Shown here piece by piece: positions 8,576-16,949 of a stretch of DNA of 64,000 nucleotides. Every line of letters starts with the position of its first letter. The stretch's first letter is position 1. Location of the stretch: contig CAYSNP010000001.1 of NCBI GenBank assembly GCA_964432485.1, forward strand, positions 40,115-104,114, in the 5' to 3' direction. The position numbers were made by a program, and so were the translations under genes. The DNA is from CAYSNP01 sp964432485 (lineage in GTDB: Bacteria; Bacillota; Clostridia; Christensenellales; DTU072). The notes beneath the pieces are model-generated. The model made no database searches, was not told where the DNA came from, and saw nothing but the letters and a program-made list of their open reading frames with translations.

Positions 8576-9976
8576 TTAGACAGGATGTATATTGTGCTCT
8601 TGGTCCATAAGAGTAGCGTCTACTCCATAGTCTCGGGCTTGTCTCCATTTGAAGTAATCCAGCGCCACTTGAGGAAACATAGCATAAGTGAGCACATCTT
8701 CTTCCTTAATATAGTATTGTTTGATTTCTGATTTTAATTTATCATATTCTTTAGGTATTAAATCTGCAGGTCTGCCTGTAACCAACTCATTAGCGGAAAG
8801 CCCGATTTTATCCAGCAAATCTTGACTTACAGGAGTTAAAAGAGCACCATATTCGCCACGCACTAAAGATTTGAACTCTTTAGTAACCAGCTTATATCTT
8901 TCGCCAGACAGCACATTTAGCACAGCTTGAATGCCTACGATTTGGCTGCTGGGAGTAACCAGCGGCGGATATCCGACATCTTTGCGCACTTGCGGCACTT
9001 CATTCATAACTTCCAGATAGCGTTCAAGCGAACCTTGCTTTTCTAATTGAGAAATCAAATTGCTAATCATTCCGCCGGGAACTTGATAAATTAGCGCATT
9101 TACATCAGTTGTCATAACTTTATCGCTAATATAACCCTCTTTTTTTAGCCTAGCGGCAACGCTTTCAAAATGCTGTGCTACCGGAAACATCTCTGCTAAG
9201 CTCAAGCCAGTATCATATTGTGTATCAGCTAAGGAAGCCACTAAAGATTCGGTGGAAGGTTGGCTAGTGCCATTTCCAAAAGGCGATAAAGCGGTATCAA
9301 TAATTCCTGCGCCTGCTTCAATTGCTTTAAGATAAACCATTGCGCCTGTCCCGGCAGTATTGTGTGTATGGACATGAATTGGCAAGTCAATCTTGCTTTT
9401 AATTGCTTTTACCAGCTCATAGGCAGGATAAGGCAGCAGCAAATTAGCCATATCCTTAATGCAAATAATATCTGCTCCCATTTTCTGCAACGATTGAGCA
9501 AGACCAACAAAGTACTCAATATTATGGATAGGGCTTATCGTATAGCAAAAAGCGGCTTCGCATATTCCTCCATATTTTTTAATAGATGTAATGGATTGTT
9601 CCAAATTCCTTAAATCGTTTAATGCATCAAATACCCTAACTATATCTATACCGTTATCTAGAGCCTTTTTTACAAACATATCTACAACATCATCGGAGTA
9701 ATGTTTGTATCCAAGCAAATTTTGTCCTCGCAAAAGCATTTGTAATTTAGTTTTTGGCAATGCTTTCCGCAAAGCCTTTAGCCTGTCCCAAGGGTCTTCA
9801 TTCAAATAGCGTATAGCAGTATCAAAGGTAGCACCACCCCAGCATTCCAAAGAATGATAGCCTATCTTATCCAGTTTTTCTGCAATAGGCAACATATCTT
9901 CCAGCCGCATTCTGGTAGCCGCTTGAGATTGATGCGCATCTCTTAAGATAGTTTCTGTAATTTTTATTTTTGCCAT
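8576..9976 (-). CDS. oadA: Oxaloacetate decarboxylase alpha / pyruvate carboxylase subunit B-type carboxyltransferase
   Basis: Transfers a carboxyl group between pyruvate/oxaloacetate and biotin. The 466 residues contain the TIM-barrel carboxyltransferase domain: metal ligand D13 (TILRDAHQS), K174 (CIKDMANLL) expected to be carbamylated, and metal ligands H203 and H205 (HVHTHNTAG). A helical C-terminal domain follows. No biotinyl domain is attached, unlike many OadA proteins; the separate carrier at 11189 supplies it. It sits between oadB and surE, with AGGAGAAGG before the ATG. Whether it works as a decarboxylase, as part of a pyruvate carboxylase or as the 5S-like subunit of a transcarboxylase cannot be decided from sequence. 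Confidence 0.9.
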   Translation of the reverse strand: MAKIKITETILRDAHQSQAATRMRLEDMLPIAEKLDKIGYHSLECWGGATFDTAIRYLNEDPWDRLKALRKALPKTKLQMLLRGQNLLGYKHYSDDVVDMFVKKALDNGIDIVRVFDALNDLRNLEQSITSIKKYGGICEAAFCYTISPIHNIEYFVGLAQSLQKMGADIICIKDMANLLLPYPAYELVKAIKSKIDLPIHVHTHNTAGTGAMVYLKAIEAGAGIIDTALSPFGNGTSQPSTESLVASLADTQYDTGLSLAEMFPVAQHFESVAARLKKEGYISDKVMTTDVNALIYQVPGGMISNLISQLEKQGSLERYLEVMNEVPQVRKDVGYPPLVTPSSQIVGIQAVLNVLSGERYKLVTKEFKSLVRGEYGALLTPVSQDLLDKIGLSANELVTGRPADLIPKEYDKLKSEIKQYYIKEEDVLTYAMFPQVALDYFKWRQARDYGVDATLMDQEHNIHPV

Positions 9977-9990
9977 TTCCTTCTCCTTGC

Positions 9991-11178
9991 CTAACCAAAC
10001 ATAGCAAGTAATACGCCTGCCGCTACTGCCGAGCCTATCACTCCTGCCACATTAGGGCCCATTGCATGCATTAATAGGTAATTGTTTGGATCCTCTTTAG
10101 CCCCAACATCTTGAGCAACTCTTGCCGCCATAGGTACAGCAGATACACCCGCCGCACCAATCAGCGGGTTAATCTTGCCGCCTGATAGCTTATACATCAG
10201 CTTGCCAAGCAGCACGCCTCCCGCAGTCCCCATACTAAATGCAAATACGCCAAGTATAAGTATCAAAATGGTATTAAGTTGTAGAAAAGCAGGTGCATAA
10301 GCCTTAGCCCCAACTGCAATGCCTAAGAAAATTGTGACAATATTAATTAACTCATTTTTAGCAGTATTAGTTAAGCGGGGAACAACACCGGATTCTTTCA
10401 TAAGATTGCCCAGCATTAACATTCCTATCAAAGGCAAAGCCGCAGGCAACACAATGCCGGTAACTGCAGTAGTGACAATTGGAAAAAGCACCTTTTCTTT
10501 TTTTGAAACTGCACGCAATTGTTCCATTTTAACAAGTCTTTCTTTCTTTGTAGTTAAAGCTCTCATAATTGGCGGCTGAATAACAGGCACAAGCGCCATA
10601 TATGAGTATGCGGCAATGGCTATTGCCGGTAAAAGCTCGGAAGCAAGTTTGCTTGTCAAATAAATGGCGGTAGGACCGTCAGCGCCGCCGATAATTGCAA
10701 TGCTAGCCGCCTGTTTATCGATAAAACCTAAAAATAATGCGCCAAAGAAAGTAATAAAAATGCCAAATTGTGCGGCTGCTCCAAGCAATAGACTTTTAGG
10801 ATTGGCAATTAAAGGTCCAAAATCGGTCATAGCCCCTATCCCCAGAAATATTAAAGGCGGAAAAATAACAAGCTCCACGCCCATATAAAAGTAGGTAAAC
10901 AGTCCTCCCGCAGTACCGGGGGAGTGAGGAGCAAATAAAATATTATATGCTCCGGGAATATTGACTAAAAACATACCAAATGCTATTGCTAATAGTAGAT
11001 TGGGCTCAAACTTCTTTACTATGGCAAGATAAATTAATAGGCAGGCAATGCCTATCATTATAAGTAGCCCCCATATACCTAAATAATAATTGTCAGCTTG
11101 AACTTGAGCGGTAAATCCTGTGCTTTCCCATAATTTTTTAAGTGACTCTAATAAAGTTGCGCAAATATAATTACTCAT
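9991..11178 (-). CDS. oadB: Na+-translocating decarboxylase beta subunit
   Basis: This is the integral membrane carboxybiotin decarboxylase that couples CO2 release to Na+ export (OadB/MmdB/GcdB family). The 395-residue protein has about nine hydrophobic segments. Conserved family elements are the cytoplasmic-loop motif TDFGPLIANPKSLLLGAAAQ near 118-137 and the Na+-site motif IGGADGPTAIYLTSKLA with D167, corresponding to the functional Asp of the Klebsiella enzyme. It lies 10 bases after the biotin carrier gene and 14 bases before the oadA-like gene. The ribosome-binding site is weak. Confidence 0.95.
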   Translation of the reverse strand: MSNYICATLLESLKKLWESTGFTAQVQADNYYLGIWGLLIMIGIACLLIYLAIVKKFEPNLLLAIAFGMFLVNIPGAYNILFAPHSPGTAGGLFTYFYMGVELVIFPPLIFLGIGAMTDFGPLIANPKSLLLGAAAQFGIFITFFGALFLGFIDKQAASIAIIGGADGPTAIYLTSKLASELLPAIAIAAYSYMALVPVIQPPIMRALTTKKERLVKMEQLRAVSKKEKVLFPIVTTAVTGIVLPAALPLIGMLMLGNLMKESGVVPRLTNTAKNELINIVTIFLGIAVGAKAYAPAFLQLNTILILILGVFAFSMGTAGGVLLGKLMYKLSGGKINPLIGAAGVSAVPMAARVAQDVGAKEDPNNYLLMHAMGPNVAGVIGSAVAAGVLLAMFG

Positions 11179-11188
11179 ATCTAAATCT

Positions 11189-11575
11189 TTAATTAATAAT
11201 AGCCAGCGTTTCTCCGGTTTCTACATTAGCGCCGGCTTGCACCTTTAGTAATAAAGTACCGTCAATAGGAGCGGCAATATCATTTTCCATCTTCATAGCT
11301 TCAATTACAAGGACAGCTTCTCCTTTCTTTACCTTATCCCCGTTAGCTTTTAAGATTTTTAATACAACACCGGGGAATGGTGCTTCAACTTTTTCCCCGT
11401 CTTGCCCGCTGCCGCTAGCAACACTTGCTTTTGTGTCTACAATTGGTCTTGGCGGCTCTTGTACAATTGGCTTTGTCTCTACTGCTTGGGGTTGAGGTGC
11501 AGGCGTGCTAGGCTGCATCTCCTCAATTGCTACCTCATACTCTTGACCATTGACATATACTTTAAAGTTACGCAT
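11189..11575 (-). CDS. Biotin carboxyl carrier protein of the decarboxylase complex
   Basis: The free-standing 128-residue carrier has a short beta-rich N-terminus (residues 1-18), a flexible Pro/Ala/Thr/Gln linker (about 20-60) and a biotinyl domain whose EAMKMEND motif places the biotinylated lysine at K95. It is built like the C-terminal part of OadA or the GcdC/MmdC and 1.3S transcarboxylase subunits. GGAGG precedes the ATG, which overlaps the stop of the OadG-like gene by one base. It probably serves both carboxyltransferases of this operon. Confidence 0.93.
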   Translation of the reverse strand: MRNFKVYVNGQEYEVAIEEMQPSTPAPQPQAVETKPIVQEPPRPIVDTKASVASGSGQDGEKVEAPFPGVVLKILKANGDKVKKGEAVLVIEAMKMENDIAAPIDGTLLLKVQAGANVETGETLAIIN

Positions 11576-11913
11576 TATTGTCCTCCGGATGAAATTCTTC
11601 TAACTGATCTAACTACAAAATTTGCTTTGGGGATATGCTCGCCGCTATCCTCCAGCATAGCATATACTGCCGCAATAGCGGCAATAAGCTCTAAATTATT
11701 CTCATTTAGCCCACTATCTATAAGACTATTCTCATTCTTTGCGATTTTTAGCTTATTTTTGGGTATTTTTTTTGAAGTATTGTTAAGTTTAGAAATCAAG
11801 CTGATTACTACAACTAAAACATATAGCATTATAAAAGTAATGCCCATCCCTATCAGCGTAGTAAGAGACCCCAGATTGATAATACTATTAAAATCCATTG
11901 CTGCAAAACCCAT
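11575..11913 (-). CDS. oadG: OadG-family small subunit of the Na+ pump
   Basis: A 112-residue protein with one N-terminal membrane helix (about residues 18-42, with the GMGITFIMLYVLVVVISLI core) followed by a polar Lys/Asn-rich tail, the architecture of OadG/MmdD, which assembles alpha and beta subunits at the membrane. Sequence conservation in this family is low, so the call rests on hydropathy, the Gly-Met-Gly helix core and position between carboxyltransferase and biotin carrier. It overlaps the carrier gene by one base. Confidence 0.8.
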   Translation of the reverse strand: MGFAAMDFNSIINLGSLTTLIGMGITFIMLYVLVVVISLISKLNNTSKKIPKNKLKIAKNENSLIDSGLNENNLELIAAIAAVYAMLEDSGEHIPKANFVVRSVRRISSGGQ

Positions 11914-11922
11914 ACCTAGCCT

Positions 11923-13326
11923 CTAACGCACTAAAGCTGTCAATATACTTGCAACATAAGGCCTAAGCAGGGCAGGTTCTACTATATTGTCAATAAAACC
12001 CTCTTTGCCTGCCAAAAATGGATTGCCTTCTCTGGATTTATAATACTCAATTAATTTTGCCCTTGCTGCCACAGGGTCTTTTGATTCTTCAATTGTAGTA
12101 GCATTGGCAACGCTAACTGCAACTTCGGCGGTAATGGGGATAATTGTACTTTGCGCAAAAGCCAAAACATAGTCAAACCCAATGGACTTTGAGCAAAGAG
12201 CAGTATATGCGTACCCTATGGCGCTACCTGTAACAACAGCTATTTTTGCAATGTCGGATAAGGCAACAGCTTCCGCAAGCTCTGCACTTGCAATAGAAAT
12301 ACCGCCTAACTCTGCATCTAAATTACTTTCTATACCGTTACAATCAATTAAGGTAACCAAAGGTATATGATAGGCTTGCAAAAAGGCTATAAACTTTTTA
12401 ATTTTAGCTATTCCTGCTTTATTTAGCTTATTTTCTTTGCCGTAAGCATTAGTTTGTACTATCCCTACCGCAATTGAATTAATGCTTGTAAGGGCAACTT
12501 TGATATCAGTCGCAAAATCAGCAAAAAGCTCTAAATATTTTTTATCGTCACAAAGAGCTTCTAAAAGCAAGCTTGGCGATATTTGTTTGTTTAATTCAGG
12601 TGACACCCTGTTAGGGTCATCTTCATTTTCTATAATCGGCTTTTGAATATAGTCAAACAGCAATGCAAGTTTGTCCCTAACTTCGCCTGCTTCTTTATAG
12701 GCAAAAGTGCAAACGCTGTTATTTTTGCAATGTGCGGACAAACCAAGTACATCTTTGCTATTTTTATTGTTGTCGGAGGCTGTGGAGGCTACCATTGGCG
12801 GCGCATAAGATAAAACGCAATCTTTGCCCATAAACACAATATCAGCAGTAAGCGCATAAGTGCTTATTAGCCCTACCGCTACCCCTTTTATTATAGCAAT
12901 ATGAGGTACTTTTCGTTTTAGATTGGAGACTTTTGCAATAATGCTGCCATAACCCTCCAACACTCCTAACCCTTCGCCCAGCCGAGCGCCAATACTGTCT
13001 ATTATAGAAATAAGCGGAGTATTTGTTTTTTCAGCTCTGTCTATGGCTTTTGCAATTTTTTCAGCATGTGCTTTGCCAAGGCTTCCGCCTAAAACCTGAG
13101 CATTTTGCGCAATTATTGTAACAGGGTAATCCTTGATTGAGGCATACCCTGTAATTACGCCTTCTCCCAGCGCATCTTGCTCATCCAAATAAGATTGACC
13201 TGCCATAAAGACATTTGCTTGTACAAATGATTGTTGGTCGGCAATTTCAGCAATAAAGGCACGAATTTCCCTAGTTGCTTTTTCAATTTTACTTTCTTTA
13301 TCACGGAGTATGCCTAGTCCGCTCAT
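11923..13326 (-). CDS. Acyl-CoA carboxyltransferase (MmdA / 12S transcarboxylase type)
   Basis: The 467-residue protein is a crotonase-fold carboxyltransferase of the acetyl/propionyl-CoA carboxylase beta superfamily. The first half shows the YPVTIIAQNAQVLGGSLG and IDSIGARLGEGLGVLEGYG elements of the N-terminal domain; the second half includes GGISIASAELAEAVALSDIAKIAVVTGSAIG and the final FIDNIVEPALLRPYV typical of MmdA/PccB-like subunits. It is somewhat shorter than the usual 510 residues. GGAGG lies 8 bases before the ATG. It is the first gene of the operon behind a strong promoter. The acyl-CoA substrate (methylmalonyl, malonyl, glutaconyl) cannot be read from the sequence. Confidence 0.82.
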   Translation of the reverse strand: MSGLGILRDKESKIEKATREIRAFIAEIADQQSFVQANVFMAGQSYLDEQDALGEGVITGYASIKDYPVTIIAQNAQVLGGSLGKAHAEKIAKAIDRAEKTNTPLISIIDSIGARLGEGLGVLEGYGSIIAKVSNLKRKVPHIAIIKGVAVGLISTYALTADIVFMGKDCVLSYAPPMVASTASDNNKNSKDVLGLSAHCKNNSVCTFAYKEAGEVRDKLALLFDYIQKPIIENEDDPNRVSPELNKQISPSLLLEALCDDKKYLELFADFATDIKVALTSINSIAVGIVQTNAYGKENKLNKAGIAKIKKFIAFLQAYHIPLVTLIDCNGIESNLDAELGGISIASAELAEAVALSDIAKIAVVTGSAIGYAYTALCSKSIGFDYVLAFAQSTIIPITAEVAVSVANATTIEESKDPVAARAKLIEYYKSREGNPFLAGKEGFIDNIVEPALLRPYVASILTALVR

Positions 13327-13355
13327 TCTATACCTCCATGTCTTTATCTTAGGAG

Positions 13356-13376
13356 TTTGGCTTGAGAATAGCCAAA
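13356..13376. promoter_or_regulatory. Inverted repeat in leader of the carboxyltransferase operon
   Basis: A perfect 7-bp inverted repeat, TTTGGCT and AGCCAAA, with a 7-base spacer lies between the predicted transcription start (about 13385) and the ribosome-binding site (about 13335). It could be a repressor operator or an mRNA hairpin. No T run follows, so it is not a terminator. Confidence 0.5.
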
Positions 13377-13391
13377 TTTACAACAAATACC

Positions 13392-13420
13392 ATTATATAC
13401 CAAATCCAATATTAAATCAA
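13392..13420 (-). promoter_or_regulatory. Promoter of the carboxyltransferase-to-ispH operon
   Basis: On the minus strand TTGATT (13415-13420) and a perfect TATAAT (13392-13397) are 17 bases apart. It lies downstream of the rluB stop and about 60 bases before the first gene of the unit. Confidence 0.75.
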
Positions 13421-13498
13421 GAATAAAAGCAATCAAAAACAAATTAAAAGATGACTAAAATTAAATGATACAACAATAAAAAATAAAATCTAAAAATA

Positions 13499-14236
13499 CT
13501 AAATCTTCTTTAGATATTCAATTTCATATTCATTCAAAAAGCGTGCGCTGCCCCTGGAGAGCCCGCCTAAACGCAGCTCGCCTATGCTGATACGATTTAA
13601 GAATACAACATTTTTTTGTATAGCTTCAAACATACGCTTGATTTGCCGGTTTTTGCCTTGTGTTATTGTGACCTCATAGGTAGCCAAGCCGTTTTTGCTT
13701 TCAGTATGCTTGATTTTACACCTATTAAGCTGTTTGCCATCCAACACAATACCTCTTTTAAGTTTGTCAATTTCCGTACTGCTTAGTTCGCCCTCGATTC
13801 TAACAACATAAGTTTTAGGGATTTCAAAGACGGGATGAGTTAGCTTGTGAGCAAGCTCCCCGTCATTGGTCAACAAAAGCAAGCCTTGCGAGTCATAATC
13901 CAGTCTACCTACAGGAAAAATTCTCTTTTCGGTGATATGAATATAATCCATTACGGTTCTTCGTCCCTTTTCGTCCTTTAGGCTTACTACACAACCTTTT
14001 GGTTTATTAAGCATTATATAGACTAGATTTGTTTCAGGCTTTACCTTTATACCGTCTACCGTAACAGTATCGTTATCAGCATTGACTTTAACAGATAAAG
14101 ATTGCACAGGCTTGCCATTTAGCTTTACTCGCCCTTCTAGAATTATCTTATCAGCTTCTCTTCTGGAGGCTACTCCGGAGTCAGCTAAATATTTATTTAT
14201 CCTAATATGAGGATCACCATTTCTTGATAATGTCAT
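13499..14236 (-). CDS. rluB: Ribosomal large-subunit pseudouridine synthase, RsuA/RluB family
   Basis: Isomerises uridine in rRNA. An N-terminal S4 RNA-binding domain (about residues 10-58, RINKYLADSGVASRREAD) precedes the catalytic domain with the signature GRLDYDSQGLLLLTNDGELAHKLTHP around 118-143, whose Asp in GRLDYDS is the nucleophile. The C-terminal KNRQIKRMFEA motif is standard. At 245 residues it is of normal size. The frame overlaps dacB by 23 bases. Its position after scpA-scpB-ytfJ-dacB is a common clostridial arrangement. Whether it modifies 23S or 16S RNA is inferred only from this context. Confidence 0.92.
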   Translation of the reverse strand: MTLSRNGDPHIRINKYLADSGVASRREADKIILEGRVKLNGKPVQSLSVKVNADNDTVTVDGIKVKPETNLVYIMLNKPKGCVVSLKDEKGRRTVMDYIHITEKRIFPVGRLDYDSQGLLLLTNDGELAHKLTHPVFEIPKTYVVRIEGELSSTEIDKLKRGIVLDGKQLNRCKIKHTESKNGLATYEVTITQGKNRQIKRMFEAIQKNVVFLNRISIGELRLGGLSRGSARFLNEYEIEYLKKI

Positions 14237-15353
14237 TAAAATGGTCTAAAACTCCTTTTTCCTTTATATCACTCATTGTATAAAGTTTTTTGGTAAAAAT
14301 CAAGTTATTATCAATATAGATTTCTATTGTCCCTACGGAGTTTTCTTTTTTATGAGGGGCGGCAATGTAGTCAGGCAGCTTTAGCTTAGCGCTAATTGTC
14401 TCGGTGTCGTCTTTTCTTATTGGTATGTTCACTTCTTCATATAAACATAAGCCCATACGAGAGCAAGTCCCGTCTTTAATATTTATGCCGCAAATACTTT
14501 GATGCGGCAAGGCAATTTTCTTTATAAAATAACTTTGATGTGCCTTATCCATAAGTTGCATACTGCGCTCAAACATTGCAGGAACATTGAGCAGCACGCA
14601 CACAAGCTGCATTCCGTCCCTTTGGCTGGAAGCAATAAAGCATCTGCCCGCTTTTTTTGTAAACCCTGTTTTTATACCGTTGCTGTCTTTATAAAGTTTA
14701 AGTATTTTATTTTTATTAGAAAGGTATCTTACTCCGCCATTTATGCCGGTGATTTTTACATTTTGAGTTGCTACAATTGAACGAAAATCCTTGTTGCGCA
14801 TACCGCAGCACGAAATTACTGCAAGGTCATAGGCACTGGTATAATGATTGTCATTATGCAGCCCGTGCGGATTGGTAAAATGGGTATCTTTTAGCTGCAA
14901 CTCCTTTGCCTTATCATTCATTAGCGCAACAAAACTCTCTAGGTTGCCTGCCACAGCTATAGCTACCGCTACTGCCGCATCGTTGCCGCTAGAGAGCATT
15001 AGCCCATAACAAAGTTCTCTTAAAGTCAGCTTTTCGCCAGCCTGCAAATAAATACTGCTGCCTTCTATGCCAACCGCTTCTTTAGGTATAGTGACAACCT
15101 TATTCAAGTTGCCTTTTTCTACAGCTACAAGCAAAGTCATTGCCTTAGTGGTGCTTGCCATAGGCAAGCGGCAATGGATATTGGCTCCCTCAAGCACTCT
15201 TAGGCTTTCAGCTTCCATAACAATTTCAGCAGAACCTGCCGCACATGCTGGTGGCATATTTACATTAAATATGGTAAAAGTAAGTATTGCAACTAAAAAA
15301 ATTGCTATTTTTTTAAGATGCTTTTTATCCCTGATTGCAATATATCCAACCAT
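14214..15353 (-). CDS. dacB: D-alanyl-D-alanine carboxypeptidase (DacB/DacF type)
   Basis: A serine penicillin-binding enzyme (peptidase S11) that trims peptidoglycan stem peptides outside the membrane. A signal peptide covers about residues 14-40 (KKIAIFLVAILTFTIF, then AxA-type cleavage at ACAAG). Active-site motifs are STTK (SxxK) near 68, SGN near 122 and KTG near 226. The smaller C-terminal beta domain is present, but no clear C-terminal amphipathic anchor. The start overlaps ytfJ by 49 bases; AGGAG lies 13 bases upstream, a long spacing, so a different start is possible. Neighbouring ytfJ suggests a role in spore cortex or wall turnover. Confidence 0.92.
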   Translation of the reverse strand: MVGYIAIRDKKHLKKIAIFLVAILTFTIFNVNMPPACAAGSAEIVMEAESLRVLEGANIHCRLPMASTTKAMTLLVAVEKGNLNKVVTIPKEAVGIEGSSIYLQAGEKLTLRELCYGLMLSSGNDAAVAVAIAVAGNLESFVALMNDKAKELQLKDTHFTNPHGLHNDNHYTSAYDLAVISCCGMRNKDFRSIVATQNVKITGINGGVRYLSNKNKILKLYKDSNGIKTGFTKKAGRCFIASSQRDGMQLVCVLLNVPAMFERSMQLMDKAHQSYFIKKIALPHQSICGINIKDGTCSRMGLCLYEEVNIPIRKDDTETISAKLKLPDYIAAPHKKENSVGTIEIYIDNNLIFTKKLYTMSDIKEKGVLDHFNDIIKKW

Positions 15354-15661
15354 TTATCTGTATTGTCTCCTTTAGGTTTTACAATTGAAGCTCCTTCGCT
15401 TGAAACTACCAAAAAGCCAATTGGCATAAGGCTGACTCCGCCGCCTATGCCGGCAAAAGGGTCAGAGGGCTCGCTTACTTCTTTTTTGCTCCCTATTTCT
15501 CCCCCGCCTGTTAAAAACCCAAAGCAGACTTTAGTAATTGGCACAATTGTGATATTGTCAGCTGTAACAATAGGTTTGCCGACTATTGCGTCCACATCCA
15601 CTAAGCTGCGCAATTTCTCTATAGTGCTCGATAACATTTCGTTAATGCTATTTATGCTCAT
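15305..15661 (-). CDS. ytfJ: Sporulation protein YtfJ (GerW family)
   Basis: A 118-residue protein of the family named after B. subtilis YtfJ, a forespore-expressed protein linked to germination. It has an N-terminal helix, then IVGKPIVTADNITIVPITKVCFGF, a Gly/Ser-rich stretch (LTGGGEIGS) and a central GIGGGVSLMPIGFLVVS segment, all family hallmarks. It lies between the DUF2953-like gene and dacB, overlapping both (14 and 49 bases). It is the main sign in the window that the organism forms spores or descends from spore formers. Confidence 0.93.
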   Translation of the reverse strand: MSINSINEMLSSTIEKLRSLVDVDAIVGKPIVTADNITIVPITKVCFGFLTGGGEIGSKKEVSEPSDPFAGIGGGVSLMPIGFLVVSSEGASIVKPKGDNTDKWLDILQSGIKSILKK

Positions 15662-16193
15662 AACCTAACCTCTGTTTTTTTAGTATCTTATATAAGGTCA
15701 AAAATATAACAAAAAGCGTAACAGAAAATCTGATTTCACTTTGAATAAATAGCTTATTTGCGGTATACTCAGGAATAATTGTATGGCTTGCCTTTCCTTT
15801 TGGAAAAGGCAAAGCAGTCTCTAGCAAAGTCAAAAAAATATCAGTTGTTTTCAAAAGCAGCGCAGTTCGCATTGCATTTTCTTTATCGCCAAAATATATA
15901 AGGATATGGGCATAATTTAACGGAATAAATCTTACAATACTTTTTAAATCCTGCATATTTAGCCCTAGTTCGGTATCCATATTGATATTTTGCAACTCTT
16001 GCTTGGTGTTGCCTTGCATATCCACTATATCGCCATTTTGAACAGCAAGCACATATTCGGGCGGCAGTTTGCCGATTTTTAATGAAAAAGAAAAAGAAAA
16101 CTTGTAATCAGATATATAAAAGCGCAATTGTGTATTAAATGGCGCAAATAAAATCAGCGTAACGCCAAATGCAATTATTAAAGCTGTTATCAT
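15648..16193 (-). CDS. Membrane-associated protein, probably DUF2953 family (YtfI-like)
   Basis: The 181-residue product has an N-terminal membrane helix (residues 1-17), a middle beta-rich region with alternating Phe/Ser/Lys (RFYISDYKFSFSFSLKIG), a helical part and a second hydrophobic stretch near the C-terminus (FSVTLFVIFLTLYKIL). In Bacillus and Clostridia a DUF2953 gene lies directly before ytfJ; position and hydropathy match that family, but the sequence similarity I can see is weak. It overlaps ytfJ by 14 bases. Function is unknown, with a sporulation-related role inferred from context. Confidence 0.65.
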   Translation of the reverse strand: MITALIIAFGVTLILFAPFNTQLRFYISDYKFSFSFSLKIGKLPPEYVLAVQNGDIVDMQGNTKQELQNINMDTELGLNMQDLKSIVRFIPLNYAHILIYFGDKENAMRTALLLKTTDIFLTLLETALPFPKGKASHTIIPEYTANKLFIQSEIRFSVTLFVIFLTLYKILKKQRLGYEHK

Positions 16194-16238
16194 AAGAATA
16201 GTATTTAGGAAATAAAATAAATAATTCTAATTTAGCTG

Positions 16239-16949
16239 TTATTCTATAACAATAAAGTCCTCATCTTTAAGAAAATCCGGTATTTCGGTGTTAATATTAT
16301 CAAGAGTGTCGCTAGCAACCTCTTGTTTTGCTTGTTGCTGCTCAACCTCAATATCCGCTGCTATATTTGTTTCTTCAATCTGTCTGGGGCGGAACAACAT
16401 ATCGGATTCTTGATAGTATTTGTCAAAGTTATTCCTTATTTCGCTAAGCAAGTATTCCTTATCCGGCAACTCGTCTAAAGATTCCAACCCAAACTTACGC
16501 AAAAACTCCTCTGTTGTTCCCAGCAATAGCGGTCTGCCTAAAGTTTCCTTCCTGCCTATAACTTCTATCAATCCCAGCTTTTGAAGCACCGTGCAAGCAT
16601 AATCAGGGTCTACCCCTCTAATTGATTCAATGTCCGCTCTGGTAACAGGCTGCTGATAAGCCACAATGGCAAGCACCTCCAGCAAAGTTTTTGAAAGAGC
16701 CTTTTCCTTAATTGGTGTAAGTATATCGGCAATTTCTTCTCCATATTGCGGATTGGTTTGAAATTGGTATTTATCGTTGTACTTAATTAATAATATCCCG
16801 CTATTGCCGGCATATTGGTAGCTTAACTCCGCAAGCGCTTTTTCTATATCTACTTCGGTATAATCCTCTGCAAAATATTGTAAAAGATAGCCAATTTTTA
16901 GCCCTTGCCCGCTGGCAAACAGCAGAGATTCAATTTTATTCTTCAACAT
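16239..16949 (-). CDS. scpB: Segregation and condensation protein B
   Basis: ScpB dimers bind the ScpA kleisin of the SMC condensin complex. Two winged-helix domains are visible: an N-terminal one beginning KNKIESLLFASGQ and a central one with LSKTLLEVLAIVAYQQPVTRADIESIRG, followed by the GRPLLLGTTEEFLRKFGL wing. The C-terminal 60 residues are acidic and Gln/Glu-rich, an extension beyond the core. The ATG at 16949 is chosen because GAGGAG lies 10 bases upstream; the frame also has an upstream TTG at 16967. It overlaps scpA by 14 bases. Confidence 0.94.
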   Translation of the reverse strand: MLKNKIESLLFASGQGLKIGYLLQYFAEDYTEVDIEKALAELSYQYAGNSGILLIKYNDKYQFQTNPQYGEEIADILTPIKEKALSKTLLEVLAIVAYQQPVTRADIESIRGVDPDYACTVLQKLGLIEVIGRKETLGRPLLLGTTEEFLRKFGLESLDELPDKEYLLSEIRNNFDKYYQESDMLFRPRQIEETNIAADIEVEQQQAKQEVASDTLDNINTEIPDFLKDEDFIVIE

